A stretch of 64,000 nucleotides of DNA from Paraglaciecola arctica BSs20135 (GCF_000314995.1 NZ_BAEO01000062.1:310001-374000); one strand, 5' to 3'; positions 1-10,349 are shown, counted from the first letter of the stretch. Program-made: numbers and translations. The notes: generated by a model not told the origin, from the sequence alone.

Positions 1-340
1 CTGAAAAAAGATAATTTAATTTGTTCGAGGAGATACTAAATTCCTTGCCTAACTTAGTCGAACTAACCAGCTCAATAGGTGCATCAGGACTTTGGTGTGC
101 TGGTAATTGCGTTAAATCAAAATTTTCAGGCCATTCAATATAGTCTCCAAGTTTTACAGAGGTTTTAATCCTTCCTCCGGCTAGCTTGCCTTTAGCTGTC
201 AAAGCCCATTTCTCAGCGTCACGCACAATGAAGTTAACTTCTTTAAGCTTAGCAAAAAGAACCTTGGGTTCAAGACCTAGACGCTTAGCAGTGGCGGTAG
301 TAGAAAAATATTTGATGATCCAACCCTTAATCAAAATCAA
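1..340 (-). CDS. Partial unknown protein, possibly tandem winged-helix-like
   Basis: An open frame on the minus strand runs off the left edge, so the C-terminus is missing. About 113 residues are visible. They include a helix-turn-helix-like stretch (TATAKRLGLEPKVLFAKLKE), then W-x-LT-x-KGK-x-AGG and G-x-YIEWPE, and near the edge a second similar start (STKLGKEFSISSNKLNYLF). This suggests two copies of a small DNA-binding-like domain. The pattern recalls domains attached to phage antirepressors or nuclease-related proteins, but I cannot name the family. There is no ATG; the frame opens after a stop with only TTG codons (340 or 334), so the 5' end may be truncated or use a rare start. Confidence 0.45.
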   Translation of the reverse strand, partial: MILIKGWIIKYFSTTATAKRLGLEPKVLFAKLKEVNFIVRDAEKWALTAKGKLAGGRIKTSVKLGDYIEWPENFDLTQLPAHQSPDAPIELVSSTKLGKEFSISSNKLNYLFS

Positions 341-519
341 GATAAAATAGTGTATCCGAAAATGTTATTTATCGGTATTAATTGACAATCATTTCGTTAA
401 AGGTCCCCCCAAATTTTAGTTTCTATAATGAGTCTGAATTCAGGTTAACTAATAATTTTAGGTGTGAGACATAGGTTAACTTTGTTGCAATCCAAATTTA
501 TTGAGTGAAGCCCATAAAT

Positions 520-1017
520 TTAGTGCGGTATTGCACCTTGCCAATAGCCTACATCTAACCATTGATTATTTTTAAAGCCTACTTCCTTAAAATGTGCCAC
601 TTTAACCATGCCAAACTTTTCATGTAAAGCAACACTTGCGGCATTGGGTAATGTGATACCTCCAATTACTGAATGCATATTTCTAAGCTTAAGTTCAGCG
701 AATAGTGCTTTATATAGGGAGGTTCCCGCCCCCTTATTGGTGGATGTAGCTGACAAATATACGGTTATTTCTACAGAAAACCGATATGCAAATCGTTCTC
801 TCCATTTAGTTGCATATGCGTATCCAATAACATGTCCAAAATCGTCTTCTGCGACAATCCAAGGTAGGTTGTTGGACTTTACTTTGGATATACGCTCACT
901 CATATCATTTGGGATAATAATTTCAGTTTCAAAGGTAGCTAAAGTTTCAGAAATATAATAATTATAAATCTCTGTTATAGAATTTACGTCTTCATCAGAT
1001 ATTGTTCTTACCAGCAT
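520..1017 (-). CDS. GNAT family N-acetyltransferase (PAT/MnaT-like)
   Basis: About 165 residues, typical for the phosphinothricin/methionine-sulfone acetyltransferase branch of GNAT enzymes, which transfer acetyl from acetyl-CoA to the amino group of small molecules. Seen: an N-terminal MLVRTISDEDV segment, the family-typical YAYATKWRERFAYRFSVE block, an acetyl-CoA-binding region (TNKGAGTSLYKALF, a variant of Q-x-x-G-x-G/A) and a late ALHEKFGM motif. ATG 1017 is preferred; an in-frame TTG lies six codons upstream and GAGG is about 12 nt before the ATG. The substrate is not predictable. The family is well supported. Confidence 0.85.
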   Translation of the reverse strand: MLVRTISDEDVNSITEIYNYYISETLATFETEIIIPNDMSERISKVKSNNLPWIVAEDDFGHVIGYAYATKWRERFAYRFSVEITVYLSATSTNKGAGTSLYKALFAELKLRNMHSVIGGITLPNAASVALHEKFGMVKVAHFKEVGFKNNQWLDVGYWQGAIPH

Positions 1018-1063
1018 ATTTATTGCAAACCTCAACGGGTGGTATACTTAATCAAATATTGCC

Positions 1064-1088
1064 AATAAAAAACCGGCTTTCGCCGGTT
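1064..1088 (-). terminator. Rho-independent terminator after the chemoreceptor gene
   Basis: On the minus strand AACCGGC-GAAA-GCCGGTT is followed by a T run. The stem is perfect, 7 bp, with a GAAA tetraloop. It lies about 50 nt past the stop of the chemoreceptor gene, just before the acetyltransferase start region. Confidence 0.85.
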
Positions 1089-1107
1089 TCTCAAATACTC
1101 TCTAAAA

Positions 1108-1135
1108 AGCTCGTAGCTCGTAGCTCGTAGCTCGT
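1108..1135. repeat. Four tandem copies of a 7-bp repeat
   Basis: AGCTCGT is repeated four times without variation between the chemoreceptor stop codon and its terminator. The copies are in the transcribed 3' untranslated stretch. Similar agct/cgag-rich sequence occurs near 40230-40265. No function is evident. Confidence 0.8.
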
Positions 1136-1138
1136 AGC

Positions 1139-3163
1139 CTAAACCCTAAACTGCTGCACCGAGTTTTGTAACTCTTCGGCAAGCTTCGCCACCTCGTGAC
1201 TAGACTCAGAAGTCTGATTTGCGCCGACTGTGGTTTCTTCTGCTAAACTCACGATATTTTCAAGTTTTTCACTAATTTCTTGTGACACAACATTCTGCTC
1301 GCGGGCAGATTGTTCGATTTGACTACTGACATCAAAGGCTTTGTGCACTGCATCGGTAATTGACTCTAGTGTAATGGTGGCGTTTTCAGCTTGTGCTACA
1401 CAAACCGTAGTTTGCTCTTTACCTTGATTCATTACAGTTACAGCTTTTTCTGCACCTGCTTGTAATACTTCAATCATCGCGTTGATTTCTTGCGTTGATT
1501 GTTGTGTGCGACTTGCTAAGGTTCTAACTTCGTCTGCTACTACAGCGAACCCGCGGCCATGCTCACCTGCACGGGCTGCTTCGATAGCAGCGTTTAATGC
1601 AAGTAAGTTGGTCTGGTCGGCAACTCCTCTTATTACTTCTAAGATGCCGCCTATGCTGGCACTGTCTTGATGTAATTTATTAATCACTTCAGCCGCTTCT
1701 TCTACATCTTTAGCTAATATCAGGATCGTTCTTCTATTTTCTTCCGAAATCACTTTGACTTTTTCTGCTTCTGTATCTGCATGTTTAATCTGATTCAAGG
1801 TATCTTCGGCGCTTTTAGTCACTAGTTGCGAGGTACTGTGCATTTCAGTTGTTGCAGCGGCAACTTGTGCTACTTGTGATTTTTGCTCTTGGATTGACCT
1901 AGTGGTTTGTGCGGTGACCGTTGACGTTTCTTCAGCCGCAGCGGCCAATTGTGCTGCTCTCGAACTGATACCTGATATTAGGGTTTTTAAACTGTCGATT
2001 AGATTGTTACAGTTTTTAGCTAACTCACCGAATTCATCCTTCGCTGAATCATCAAGTTTGCGGGTTAGGTCGCCAGTAGAAACTATATGGAGTATTTCGT
2101 TGACTTTGCGTAGTGGTCTGACGATGGCAAGTACAGTTCTATAAGCAATACCAGCAGCGATGAGGACTGAAATTAAACCAATAACGATTGTAACCATTTT
2201 TCCCGTACTAACTGAGTCTGCAACATCTTCTTTTGCGTATTTTGCTTTGGTGTCGGCGAGTTTAAGTAGCTCATCAAGCTTTTGAATCGCGTTTTTGATA
2301 TTTTCTTCTGAGGCCTGATAAGCTGCTAATGCCTGGTTGCGGCTATTTAAGCGTTTGATTTGAGATTGAATTAGGCCGTTGGGTGACGAAATAGAATCGG
2401 TGACGCCTGCAATTAATTCATATAGTTCGCTTAACGTACCGCTGTCATCGTTGTCTCCAGCAGTAGTTTGAATTTGCTCAGTTTTTCCTTTGATTTGATC
2501 TACAACTAATTTGACTTCATTACCTATAGTGTCGGCTCTGACTAAGGTTTGAGTCTTAACATATTCAGCTCCTACTGTCAGTAGTGACATTAGACTAGAT
2601 TCAAGTCCGTTAGCGATCTCTGCAGCTTTAGATAACTGACTATTGCTCTGTACTTTGTCTAAATCTGCAAAATCAACAATTAAAGTTGAACCATCGTCAG
2701 AGTTATCTTCGATATTGCTGAGTAAATCTAATACTTTATTACCGTATTCTAAGTCGGCTTTTTTGTTATCAAATATGGCATTGACGTTTTCTATGTACTG
2801 ACGGTAAATATTTTCTGTTTCGATCAATGACGCTCGTAAATCTTGTTCTTTACTTACTACGCTAGTGAGGACGCGCAATTCATTGTCAAAATTGGTTTGG
2901 CTGTCTTCGAAGGCATTCTTTTTGATGTTTAATTCATCTAGTGTTGACTCATAATACGCTTCTGTAGTGAGACGGCCCATATTTAAAAATGATACTTTTA
3001 ATTGACTACTACCACTCACTGTAGGCATAGCTAAGGTATTAACTTCTTCAGTGGCGCTATCTATACTAGATAGACTGGACACTGCTACTCCTCCCAATAT
3101 AACCAACAGGAGTGTAATAATCGCAAATCCACCGATGACACGGTTAGCTACTGTAATTTTCAT
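1139..3163 (-). CDS. Methyl-accepting chemotaxis protein
   Basis: A 674-residue transmembrane chemoreceptor. Residues about 12-33 form the first membrane helix and about 323-348 the second, enclosing a ~290-residue, mostly helical periplasmic sensor. A HAMP linker follows (about 345-400), then the cytoplasmic coiled-coil signalling domain with the invariant hairpin tip ([20 protein letters not shown] and [10 protein letters not shown]) that binds CheA and CheW. No C-terminal CheR-binding pentapeptide is seen; the protein ends SVQQFRV. It is a single gene with its own terminator. The ligand is unknown. Confidence 0.93.
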   Translation of the reverse strand: MKITVANRVIGGFAIITLLLVILGGVAVSSLSSIDSATEEVNTLAMPTVSGSSQLKVSFLNMGRLTTEAYYESTLDELNIKKNAFEDSQTNFDNELRVLTSVVSKEQDLRASLIETENIYRQYIENVNAIFDNKKADLEYGNKVLDLLSNIEDNSDDGSTLIVDFADLDKVQSNSQLSKAAEIANGLESSLMSLLTVGAEYVKTQTLVRADTIGNEVKLVVDQIKGKTEQIQTTAGDNDDSGTLSELYELIAGVTDSISSPNGLIQSQIKRLNSRNQALAAYQASEENIKNAIQKLDELLKLADTKAKYAKEDVADSVSTGKMVTIVIGLISVLIAAGIAYRTVLAIVRPLRKVNEILHIVSTGDLTRKLDDSAKDEFGELAKNCNNLIDSLKTLISGISSRAAQLAAAAEETSTVTAQTTRSIQEQKSQVAQVAAATTEMHSTSQLVTKSAEDTLNQIKHADTEAEKVKVISEENRRTILILAKDVEEAAEVINKLHQDSASIGGILEVIRGVADQTNLLALNAAIEAARAGEHGRGFAVVADEVRTLASRTQQSTQEINAMIEVLQAGAEKAVTVMNQGKEQTTVCVAQAENATITLESITDAVHKAFDVSSQIEQSAREQNVVSQEISEKLENIVSLAEETTVGANQTSESSHEVAKLAEELQNSVQQFRV

Positions 3164-3325
3164 GGAATGGCCCTAAATTAAGTTGGCAGTATCCGTACTG
3201 ACTTTTTATAATTTGATTACTAAATGCAACCTATTTTTATTAATCTACGACTATACCCGACTGAGTAATTATTTATAGCCCTAGAAATATTTATTAGTCT
3301 AAAGTCTTATAGACTTTTCCTATTA

Positions 3326-4159
3326 CTAGGTATCGACTGGTTTTGATTGATCTTGATATTCAACTGAAAATATTTCATCACTCGATAGATTTAGTAATGT
3401 CATGCTTTGTCCCCAAATATAGCCTGTATCTACACCACAAAATTGCTGAAGAAGGGTCCTTCCATTCAGTGAAGCCCAATGTCCAAATACCACTTTTTGG
3501 TTGCCATTGAGTTTTTTATTGGTCACGTTAAACCAAGGCGTTAAATTAACTGGCGCTTGGTCTGGTGAGGTTTTGCAATTAAAATCAAGTTCGTCACGGT
3601 TTTTAATAAAGCGCATACGTGTCATCGCATTGACGATAAAACGTAACCGTTCTGCTCCTTGTAAAGATTTCTGCCAAACGCAAGGCTGATTGCCGTACAT
3701 GTTGCCTAAAAACGCTTTCCAATGGCTACCCTGCAACTGTTCACTGACTTCAAGACTAAGTTTTAGTGCTTTTTTCACTGACCACTTAGGGTATAAACCA
3801 GCATGGGTGACTAAGGTATCTTGGTTAGCCATGAGTGCCAGCGGTTTGTGTCTTAACCAATTGATATGGGTTTTCAGAGTTGGGCTGGCAAGCAAAGTGT
3901 CTAATTTATCGTTAGGTTTCGCTTTGCGAATACCGGCGTAAATGGCCAGTAAATGTAAATCATGATTGCCTAAAACTGTATCAAAGCTGTCCCCTAAGGA
4001 ATGCAGATAATTGAGTGTTTCAAGAGGTTGAGGACCGCGGCCAATTAAATCACCAACTGCAATCAAGGAATCGTTTATAGGAGAAAAATCAATTTTTTCT
4101 AGTAGCCTTTGTAATCCCGTATAACAACCTTGAATGTCGCCGACAATATAAATAGCCAC
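3326..4159 (-). CDS. apaH: Bis(5'-nucleosyl)-tetraphosphatase, symmetrical
   Basis: A 277-residue enzyme that hydrolyses Ap4A to two ADP, limiting alarmone-like dinucleotides. The calcineurin-type phosphoesterase metal motifs are visible: GDIQGC near the N-terminus, GDLIGRGP (GDxxxRG), GNHDLHLLA and later FGHWASLNG. Length matches the family. It is the last gene of the lptD-surA-pdxA-rsmA-apaG-apaH operon, 5 nt after apaG, the same order as in Escherichia coli. Confidence 0.96.
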   Translation of the reverse strand: MAIYIVGDIQGCYTGLQRLLEKIDFSPINDSLIAVGDLIGRGPQPLETLNYLHSLGDSFDTVLGNHDLHLLAIYAGIRKAKPNDKLDTLLASPTLKTHINWLRHKPLALMANQDTLVTHAGLYPKWSVKKALKLSLEVSEQLQGSHWKAFLGNMYGNQPCVWQKSLQGAERLRFIVNAMTRMRFIKNRDELDFNCKTSPDQAPVNLTPWFNVTNKKLNGNQKVVFGHWASLNGRTLLQQFCGVDTGYIWGQSMTLLNLSSDEIFSVEYQDQSKPVDT

Positions 4160-4164
4160 AATCT

Positions 4165-4539
4165 TTAGTTGACTGCGTTAGGAACGGCTAAACTGAAAAC
4201 ATTGATTTCAGCTTGAAACCTCTCGCCATCTTCTCGTTGCATTTCATAATAGCCTTGCATTGTGCCCACTGGTGTATCTAAAACTGCACCGCTGGTGTAT
4301 TGAAAAGAATCACCAATCTGAATGTGAGGTTGTTCACCAATCACACCCGCACCTTGTACTTCAGTTTTTTCGCCATTGCCATCTGTGATAAGCCAGTATC
4401 GATTGAGCAGTTGTACGGATTGCTGGCCATTATTATGGATAGAAATTTTATATGCAAAAGCGTACTTATCTTTACCGGGTATCTGGTTTTTTAGATACTG
4501 AGTCTCAACTGTAATATCTACTTTATTAACTTGATTCAT
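4165..4539 (-). CDS. apaG: ApaG protein
   Basis: A 124-residue single-domain beta-sandwich protein (fibronectin-III-like fold, also called DUF525). Typical blocks are seen: YAFAYKISIHNNG, LLNRYWLITDGNG, V-x-GEQP and the C-terminal GTMQGYYEMQREDGE. The biochemical role is unclear, although mutants in related species affect Co2+ resistance and Mg2+ efflux. It lies between rsmA and apaH in the conserved operon. Confidence 0.95.
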   Translation of the reverse strand: MNQVNKVDITVETQYLKNQIPGKDKYAFAYKISIHNNGQQSVQLLNRYWLITDGNGEKTEVQGAGVIGEQPHIQIGDSFQYTSGAVLDTPVGTMQGYYEMQREDGERFQAEINVFSLAVPNAVN

Positions 4540-4571
4540 GTGTTATTTGACGCTGCCATACACTGTGATTT

Positions 4572-5372
4572 CTATGTTAAAGAGTCTACCGCATTGGCAA
4601 TTTTTGCATACTGTTCTAGCGATAAATTTTCAGCACGTAATTCAGGATTAATGTCTAAGTCGATAAGTTGTTGTTCAGTCAGGCTCTCTTTCAAACTATT
4701 ACGAATAGTCTTGCGTCTTTGGTTAAAGGCTTGTGCACAGACTTTATGCAAGGTTTCTTCGTTGATTAAAGTGACTGGTTTTTGCTGATGAGGTACAAGC
4801 CTTACCACAGCTGAGTCTACTTTAGGTGGCGGATTAAATGCCCCTGGTGGTACATGTAATACGGGTATTATTTGGCAATGATATTGAGCCATAACTGATA
4901 GACGGCCATAACTTTTGTTGCCTGGACTCGCTGCTAAACGATTAACCACTTCTTTTTGCAACATAAAGTGCATGTCTTGTACTTTATTAGCAAAAGAGAA
5001 TAAGTGGAACATTAAAGGTGTCGAAATATTGTAAGGCAGGTTGCCGAAAATACGTAAAGGTTTGTCATCTGATATTAATTGAGAAAAATCGAATTTTAGA
5101 GCATCGGCTTCAATAATAGTGAGCTTGCTTGCAATAAATGGATGGGTTCTTAACCTAGCGGCTAGATCCCTATCAAGTTCAATAACCGTGAGTTCATCTA
5201 ATAATTCGCATACTGGCTCGGTTAATGCTCCTAGTCCAGGGCCGATCTCAACCATGTGTTGGTCTTTTTGTGGCCCAATTACTGTGACTATTTGGTCAAT
5301 AACGTAGTTATCATGTAAAAAATTCTGGCCAAAACGTTTTCTGGCTGTATGCCCTAAATGTTGTTTACTCAT
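4572..5372 (-). CDS. rsmA: 16S rRNA dimethyladenosine transferase
   Basis: A 266-residue SAM-dependent methyltransferase that dimethylates two adjacent adenines in the 3'-terminal helix of 16S rRNA, a late ribosome assembly checkpoint; loss gives kasugamycin resistance. Seen: [11 protein letters not shown] at the N-terminus, the SAM-binding motif [12 protein letters not shown], the acidic motif VIELDRDLA and the catalytic [11 protein letters not shown]. It overlaps the end of pdxA by 8 nt, indicating translational coupling. Also called ksgA. Confidence 0.97.
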   Translation of the reverse strand: MSKQHLGHTARKRFGQNFLHDNYVIDQIVTVIGPQKDQHMVEIGPGLGALTEPVCELLDELTVIELDRDLAARLRTHPFIASKLTIIEADALKFDFSQLISDDKPLRIFGNLPYNISTPLMFHLFSFANKVQDMHFMLQKEVVNRLAASPGNKSYGRLSVMAQYHCQIIPVLHVPPGAFNPPPKVDSAVVRLVPHQQKPVTLINEETLHKVCAQAFNQRRKTIRNSLKESLTEQQLIDLDINPELRAENLSLEQYAKIANAVDSLT

Positions 5373-6351
5373 TATTTTTCGCCGCTATTGTAATAGCTTG
5401 TTGAATGGCTAGATTGAAACTGCCTGCGTCTGCTTGACCTGTGCCGGCTAAATCCAAGGCTGTACCGTGATCGACTGATGTGCGGATAAAGGGCAGACCT
5501 AAAGTGATGTTAACCGAGGCTCCAAAACCTTTATATTTTAATACGGGTAATCCTTGGTCATGATACATGGCCAATATTGCATCTGCTTGTTCTAAGTATT
5601 TGGGATTAAAGATAGTATCGGCGGGCAGTGGCCCTGTGATATTCAAGCCCTCTGCGCGCAAAGCATCTAGGGCAGGAATAATGACCAAAATTTCTTCTTT
5701 GCCAATATGCCCATTTTCACCCGCATGGGGATTTAAACCACAAACAAAAATGTGCGGTTTTTTAATACCAAATTTCAGCATTAAGTCGGTGTTGACTATA
5801 TGGAGTACCTTATGTAAACGCTCAAAGGTTATAGCCTTAGATACATAAGCCAAGGGAATATGAGTGGTGGCAAGCACTACCCTGAGGCCTTCTGTTGCTA
5901 ACATCATGACCACATCGTTGGTGTTAGACTCGTGAGCAAAAAATTCGGTGTGGCCACTAAAAGAAATGCCCGCTTCATTAATGATGCCTTTGTGCACAGG
6001 GCCTGTCACCACAGCATCAAATTCACCATCTAGATTCTTTTTGCATGCTTGGCGCAAGGTTTCCACTACATAATGGCCGTTATCGCTATCTAGCTTGCCA
6101 CTTTTAACTGCTACTTTAGTTTTTATATCAACCAAAAACAACTGCCCTGCAGGCAAAGTGTGCTCGGCACTTTCATCATAGGGTACTAAGGTTATGGCTA
6201 AGTTCAGTTGTTGTGCACGTTGCTTGAGCATCTCTCCATCAGCAAAAGCAACTAACTGTGCCGGCCATTCTTTTTGTGCAATGCCCAATAGTAAATCTGG
6301 ACCAATTCCCGCCGGCTCGCCTGGGGTAATAGCTAATTTTAGAGGTTTCAA
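5365..6351 (-). CDS. pdxA: 4-hydroxythreonine-4-phosphate dehydrogenase
   Basis: A 328-residue NAD-dependent enzyme of the DXP-dependent pyridoxal-phosphate pathway. It oxidises 4-phosphohydroxy-L-threonine, and the product condenses with DXP through PdxJ. Seen: [14 protein letters not shown] at the N-terminus, [22 protein letters not shown] and [16 protein letters not shown], which carry the metal-binding histidines. The gene starts one base before the surA stop region and overlaps rsmA. Confidence 0.97.
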   Translation of the reverse strand: MKPLKLAITPGEPAGIGPDLLLGIAQKEWPAQLVAFADGEMLKQRAQQLNLAITLVPYDESAEHTLPAGQLFLVDIKTKVAVKSGKLDSDNGHYVVETLRQACKKNLDGEFDAVVTGPVHKGIINEAGISFSGHTEFFAHESNTNDVVMMLATEGLRVVLATTHIPLAYVSKAITFERLHKVLHIVNTDLMLKFGIKKPHIFVCGLNPHAGENGHIGKEEILVIIPALDALRAEGLNITGPLPADTIFNPKYLEQADAILAMYHDQGLPVLKYKGFGASVNITLGLPFIRTSVDHGTALDLAGTGQADAGSFNLAIQQAITIAAKNNE

Positions 6352-7644
6352 TTATTCGCCTTGCTGTGGTAATACTTCAATGTAAGCACTGGCGCGTATT
6401 TCTCTTAACCAAACATCAGTCTCTTCAGCAAATTTACGTTGCCATAATAGTTGAGATGCTTTTTCTTCTTTGCGTTTTTCGGTTGCATCACCTACGCGTT
6501 TGCCAGTTAACTGCATAATATGCCAACCGTATTGAGTGCGAATAGGCTGACTGATTTCGTCCACTTCCAATTTAGTTAGGGTAGCTATGAATTCAGGAAC
6601 ATAGATGTTGGGATCTGCCCAGCCTAATTCTCCACCTTTTAAAGCTGAACCTGGATCGGCTGAATGCTCTTTGGCCAACTCAGCAAAATCTGCTTCACCG
6701 GCTAAAATTTGTTCACGGAATTCTTTAAGCATTTTTTCCGCTTTTTCATCGCTTAATATAACCGATGGCGCAATTAGAATATGTCGTGCGTTTACCTCGG
6801 CCACTTCGACTTTTTCGATACCACGAACATCTTTGACCTTTAGAATGTGAAACCCAGCACCACTTCTAATCGGACCTATTAAGTCGTCTTTATCTTTTTT
6901 ATCCACTGCTTCGGCAAACAATGTAGGCATGGAATTAATATTCATCCAACCCAAATCTCCGCCTTCAAGAGCGCGGGAGCCACCTGAAGATGCCGTAGCA
7001 ATTTTGGCAAATTCAGAACCTTTGGTAAGCAGTTCAAGCACTTTATCTGCGCGGATTTTAGCTTTTGCAATATCCTCATCTGTTGGCTCAGGTGGAAACT
7101 CTATTAGGATATGCCCCAGATTGAATTCTGCTTGCTGATCACCTTGCTCATCAATCAGTTTTACTAAATTAGCGATTTCTTGTTCGGTTATGTACACACG
7201 TCGGCGCACGTTGGCACGGCGTACTTCTCCTAATATCAGCTCTTTACGGATCTCTTCGCGGTAGACGTCGTATGTTACGCCTTCCCGAGCGACTTTTTCA
7301 CGAAACTCGGCAATTTCCATGTTTTCGCCTTTCGCAATATTGCCAATGGTTTGCTCAAGCTGTGGATCGCTGATCCGGATTCCCATACGTTCAGCCATCT
7401 GCATTTGCAGATTATCTATGATCAATTTTTCAATCGCTTGGGTGCGTAAGGCCCTGTCAGAAGGCAGAGTTTGGTCGTTAAGCGCAGCATTACGTTTTAC
7501 GACTGTAATTAATTCAGTTATTTGACTCTCTAACACCACACCTTGATCAACGATCACAGAAACACTGTCTAAGAGTTCGGGTGCGGCTTCTGTCTTAAAT
7601 GACAAGAAAGAGCTAATTAAAAAGGCTACTACTATTACTTTCAT
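6352..7644 (-). CDS. surA: Periplasmic peptidyl-prolyl isomerase / OMP chaperone
   Basis: A 430-residue periplasmic chaperone that escorts unfolded outer-membrane proteins, including LptD, to the Bam complex. A signal peptide covers about residues 1-20, followed by the SurA N-terminal chaperone domain, two parvulin domains (from about FNLGHILIEF and from NARHILIAPSVI, each ending in a GWHIMQ/GFHILK motif) and a short C-terminal helix that completes the chaperone module. Length and domain order are normal. It is separated from lptD by a 269-nt spacer made mostly of tandem repeats. Confidence 0.96.
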   Translation of the reverse strand: MKVIVVAFLISSFLSFKTEAAPELLDSVSVIVDQGVVLESQITELITVVKRNAALNDQTLPSDRALRTQAIEKLIIDNLQMQMAERMGIRISDPQLEQTIGNIAKGENMEIAEFREKVAREGVTYDVYREEIRKELILGEVRRANVRRRVYITEQEIANLVKLIDEQGDQQAEFNLGHILIEFPPEPTDEDIAKAKIRADKVLELLTKGSEFAKIATASSGGSRALEGGDLGWMNINSMPTLFAEAVDKKDKDDLIGPIRSGAGFHILKVKDVRGIEKVEVAEVNARHILIAPSVILSDEKAEKMLKEFREQILAGEADFAELAKEHSADPGSALKGGELGWADPNIYVPEFIATLTKLEVDEISQPIRTQYGWHIMQLTGKRVGDATEKRKEEKASQLLWQRKFAEETDVWLREIRASAYIEVLPQQGE

Positions 7645-7738
7645 GGTTATCTTTACTTTTTTAGTTAAAGGCGTTGTTTGATTACGCGCGTTGGGTATGT
7701 CAAAAGGTTAGCAACAATTAGTTAGCTCAAACCCCAAT

Positions 7739-7958
7739 TAGTTCAATACGTAAGATCGTCTACACTCAAACAACCTTCTCTTTAGTTCAATACGTAAGGT
7801 CGTCTATATCCTAACAAGCTTTTCTCTAGTGGAATACGTAAGATCGTCTATATCCTAACAAGCTTTTCTCTAGTGGAATATGAAAGATCGTTTATATCCT
7901 AACAAGCTTCTCGTTAGTTCAATAGATAAGGGCGTCTATATCCAAACAAACCCTCTCT
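7739..7958. repeat. Five 44-bp tandem repeats overlapping the 3' end of lptD
   Basis: Five consecutive 44-bp units start at 7739, 7783, 7827, 7871 and 7915. Units 2-4 are closely similar; units 1 and 5 are more diverged. Unit 5 is coding: it holds the last 14 codons of lptD (to LLN-stop). Units 1-4 lie beyond the stop, in the lptD-surA spacer. Read on the minus strand, each unit keeps a GYRR-like string and a stop (TAA or TAG) at the matching place. The period is not a multiple of three, so the copies sit in successive frames. The array therefore looks like tandem duplication of the end of lptD. Confidence 0.9.
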
Positions 7959-10109
7959 TAATAAGTTTCGAGTGGTGAAGTATACATTAAAGCCCGACTC
8001 AAATTCATCGGTACTTTGTGCTCCATTATCATCAAATCGGTTACTTAAGTAACGCTGGGCAACAAAACTAACTGTCCAGCAACATGATTCATATTGCACA
8101 CCCGTATAACTCTCTACTGTTCTGTTAAGTTTTAAATCATGATACCAGCGTCCAACCCATTGCCAATTTTTAGCTAAGGGCCAACTTGCTGTTATACCTA
8201 CTTGATTAATTTTTTCAGAGGATAAATCCCTCACGTATCGGTGGTTTATTTGCATGATCTTATTTTCGGCGAGTTGATATTCCAATGACAGACTACTGCG
8301 TTCTACCTTGTCAGTTATTGTTGAAACCTGTGCTTGGGTATGTACATACCATTTACTGCCTATTTGCCAATCTAGTTCAGCAGCTAATGCCGAGCGGTCA
8401 TCAACTTTGGATGCATCGACAACTTGGTTATCTTTTAAATAAAATATTTGTCCTAGACTGAGTTTAAAGCGTTCTTGGTTATTATTATCAACAAACCTTG
8501 ATGTCATACCAACAGTAATTTGATTGTTGTCGCTGATACGATCAAGCCCTGTAAATTCCTGTCCTCTAAATAACCCCGCTGAGTCATTAAATAGTCTAGT
8601 GGTATCGTATAGGCCAATGTTATTTTGGTCTTCAAAGCTGGTGTATAAATACTGGACCTTAGGTTCAAAAGTCTGGGTTGCTTGTGTACCAAACCAACTA
8701 GCAGGTCTTTCAAAAGCCAGAGAACCATAAACTTTGACTTGGCCTAAGGTACGAGAAACATTTTCTGCGAGAGCCGAGTCTTGGATGTTTTCCTGAATGT
8801 ACCGCGTATGTAAAACAGTCGCTTCAGCTAGAAACTCGCTCCATTGGTTTTTAAATGGGTAACGCACTGTAGGAGCAATATGGAAACGCGTCGCAGTTGG
8901 ATTATCTAACTCTCCGTTTTCAAAATAGGCTAATTCTGAATTTATTTGAAATTCGGCACCTAAACCTATTGGCGTTAAATAATTCAGTCTTATTTCGGGT
9001 AAGGCACGATAACTATCTGGATAGTTGCCCAAAACTTCAAAGTCTCTAAATTGTGCTGTGACATCTAGGTTCTGAGAAAAATAACTCAAACCTAAAGTCT
9101 TATATAAATGAGTATCAGCTCGATTGAAATAATCAGAACCTAAGTCAACTATATAGTTGTCGTCGCTTAATCCATTGATATCTGCATTGATCCGCCAATT
9201 TTTGCCTATTTGACCACTGTGAAAAAAGCGATAAAAATAACGTTCGGTGTCAGTATCTAGATCCCGATCGTCAGGTAAATATTCAATATTTGCCTGACCA
9301 GAATGTTGTTCGGTTAAATATCTAAATTCAGTTTTAAGTTGTAATCCGCGCTCAGTCATTAATCTTGGGCTGAACGTTAAATCATAGTTTGGCGCAATGT
9401 TCCAAAACACCGGCTGTTCGATACTAATACCAGTGGAACTATTGCTAGCAGGGATAGGATAGAGAATACCGGATTGTTTTTGATCGTTAATTGGGAAGGA
9501 AAAGTAGGGCAAATACAACACAGGTACGTCTTTAATATAGAATCGCGCGTGTTTAACTACGCCTCTGGATTGGTCTGGTGTAATTTCTATATTACTCGCT
9601 TGAATGCGCCACACCTCATCGTCTACTGGGCATGAGGTAAAACTAGACTCAATAAGGTTAATCCCTGTTGTTGCACCAAGGCTTATTTTTTCTGCCTTGC
9701 CGTGACCTTGCACGCTATTGAGTTGATAAAAAGATTCTTCAATGAGTAATTCATTGGAAATCCTATTTAGCTGCACACTTTGACTGGATACAGTGATGTT
9801 TTTGTCTTGAAAACTAACATTGCCTGTGGCGTTTAATGTCTGGGTTTGGCGATTGAGTAAGGCTTCGTCAGCTTTGATTTTGACCTGGGAACTATCTATT
9901 TCTACTTTGCCTTTGAATTGCGCAAAAGTATCTTGATTGATTTCACTATCCTCAGCCTTGACTTGAATTTGACCTTCAAGTAGCGAATTTTCGAGAATAG
10001 GTCCAGGCAAGGGAACAAAACAGACTTCCTGAGCATCGGCTAGCCCAATCGACATCAACAGTAGACTAATAAATATGATTTGTTTGTTTTGTATACTGGA
10101 CAAGTACAA
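7914..10109 (-). CDS. lptD: LPS-assembly protein LptD
   Basis: A 731-residue outer-membrane beta-barrel that, with lipoprotein LptE, inserts lipopolysaccharide into the outer leaflet. Residues about 1-26 are a signal peptide ending ADA. A periplasmic beta-jellyroll (OstA/LptA-like) domain spans about 50-190, and the rest is a 26-strand barrel. The cysteines needed for the family's rearranged disulfides are present: one just after the signal peptide (QEVCFVP), one in SFTSCPVDD and the adjacent pair in YESCCWTVSF. It is first in the operon with surA-pdxA-rsmA-apaG-apaH. Its last codons lie within a 44-bp tandem array. Confidence 0.95.
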   Translation of the reverse strand: MYLSSIQNKQIIFISLLLMSIGLADAQEVCFVPLPGPILENSLLEGQIQVKAEDSEINQDTFAQFKGKVEIDSSQVKIKADEALLNRQTQTLNATGNVSFQDKNITVSSQSVQLNRISNELLIEESFYQLNSVQGHGKAEKISLGATTGINLIESSFTSCPVDDEVWRIQASNIEITPDQSRGVVKHARFYIKDVPVLYLPYFSFPINDQKQSGILYPIPASNSSTGISIEQPVFWNIAPNYDLTFSPRLMTERGLQLKTEFRYLTEQHSGQANIEYLPDDRDLDTDTERYFYRFFHSGQIGKNWRINADINGLSDDNYIVDLGSDYFNRADTHLYKTLGLSYFSQNLDVTAQFRDFEVLGNYPDSYRALPEIRLNYLTPIGLGAEFQINSELAYFENGELDNPTATRFHIAPTVRYPFKNQWSEFLAEATVLHTRYIQENIQDSALAENVSRTLGQVKVYGSLAFERPASWFGTQATQTFEPKVQYLYTSFEDQNNIGLYDTTRLFNDSAGLFRGQEFTGLDRISDNNQITVGMTSRFVDNNNQERFKLSLGQIFYLKDNQVVDASKVDDRSALAAELDWQIGSKWYVHTQAQVSTITDKVERSSLSLEYQLAENKIMQINHRYVRDLSSEKINQVGITASWPLAKNWQWVGRWYHDLKLNRTVESYTGVQYESCCWTVSFVAQRYLSNRFDDNGAQSTDEFESGFNVYFTTRNLLREGLFGYRRPYLLN

Positions 10110-10349
10110 AGTGACCTAAAGTTGCATTTAAAGCAGCGAGTTAATACGTAATTTTAAAGGTTTCAATGGGATTTACCAGTAAACTTGCAAAAAAAGCCAT
10201 ATTTCGCCATTCTTTACTTTCATTTAGTCGCCATCATTGTTCAATAATAACAGAACGCCATAAAAACACTGTTAGCTTTCAAACAACTTCGAAAGCTGCA
10301 ATTACATATTTGGATTTACAAAAAAACACTGACTTTGAGTGAAGATCGT

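Noticed and set aside
420-481. Insertion-sequence end
   Set aside because: Two AGGTTAAC words and a TGAGACATAGG string look suggestive, but there is no transposase and no clear terminal inverted repeat.
7739-7958. CRISPR-like array
   Set aside because: Units are directly adjacent with no unique spacers, and one unit is coding sequence of lptD.
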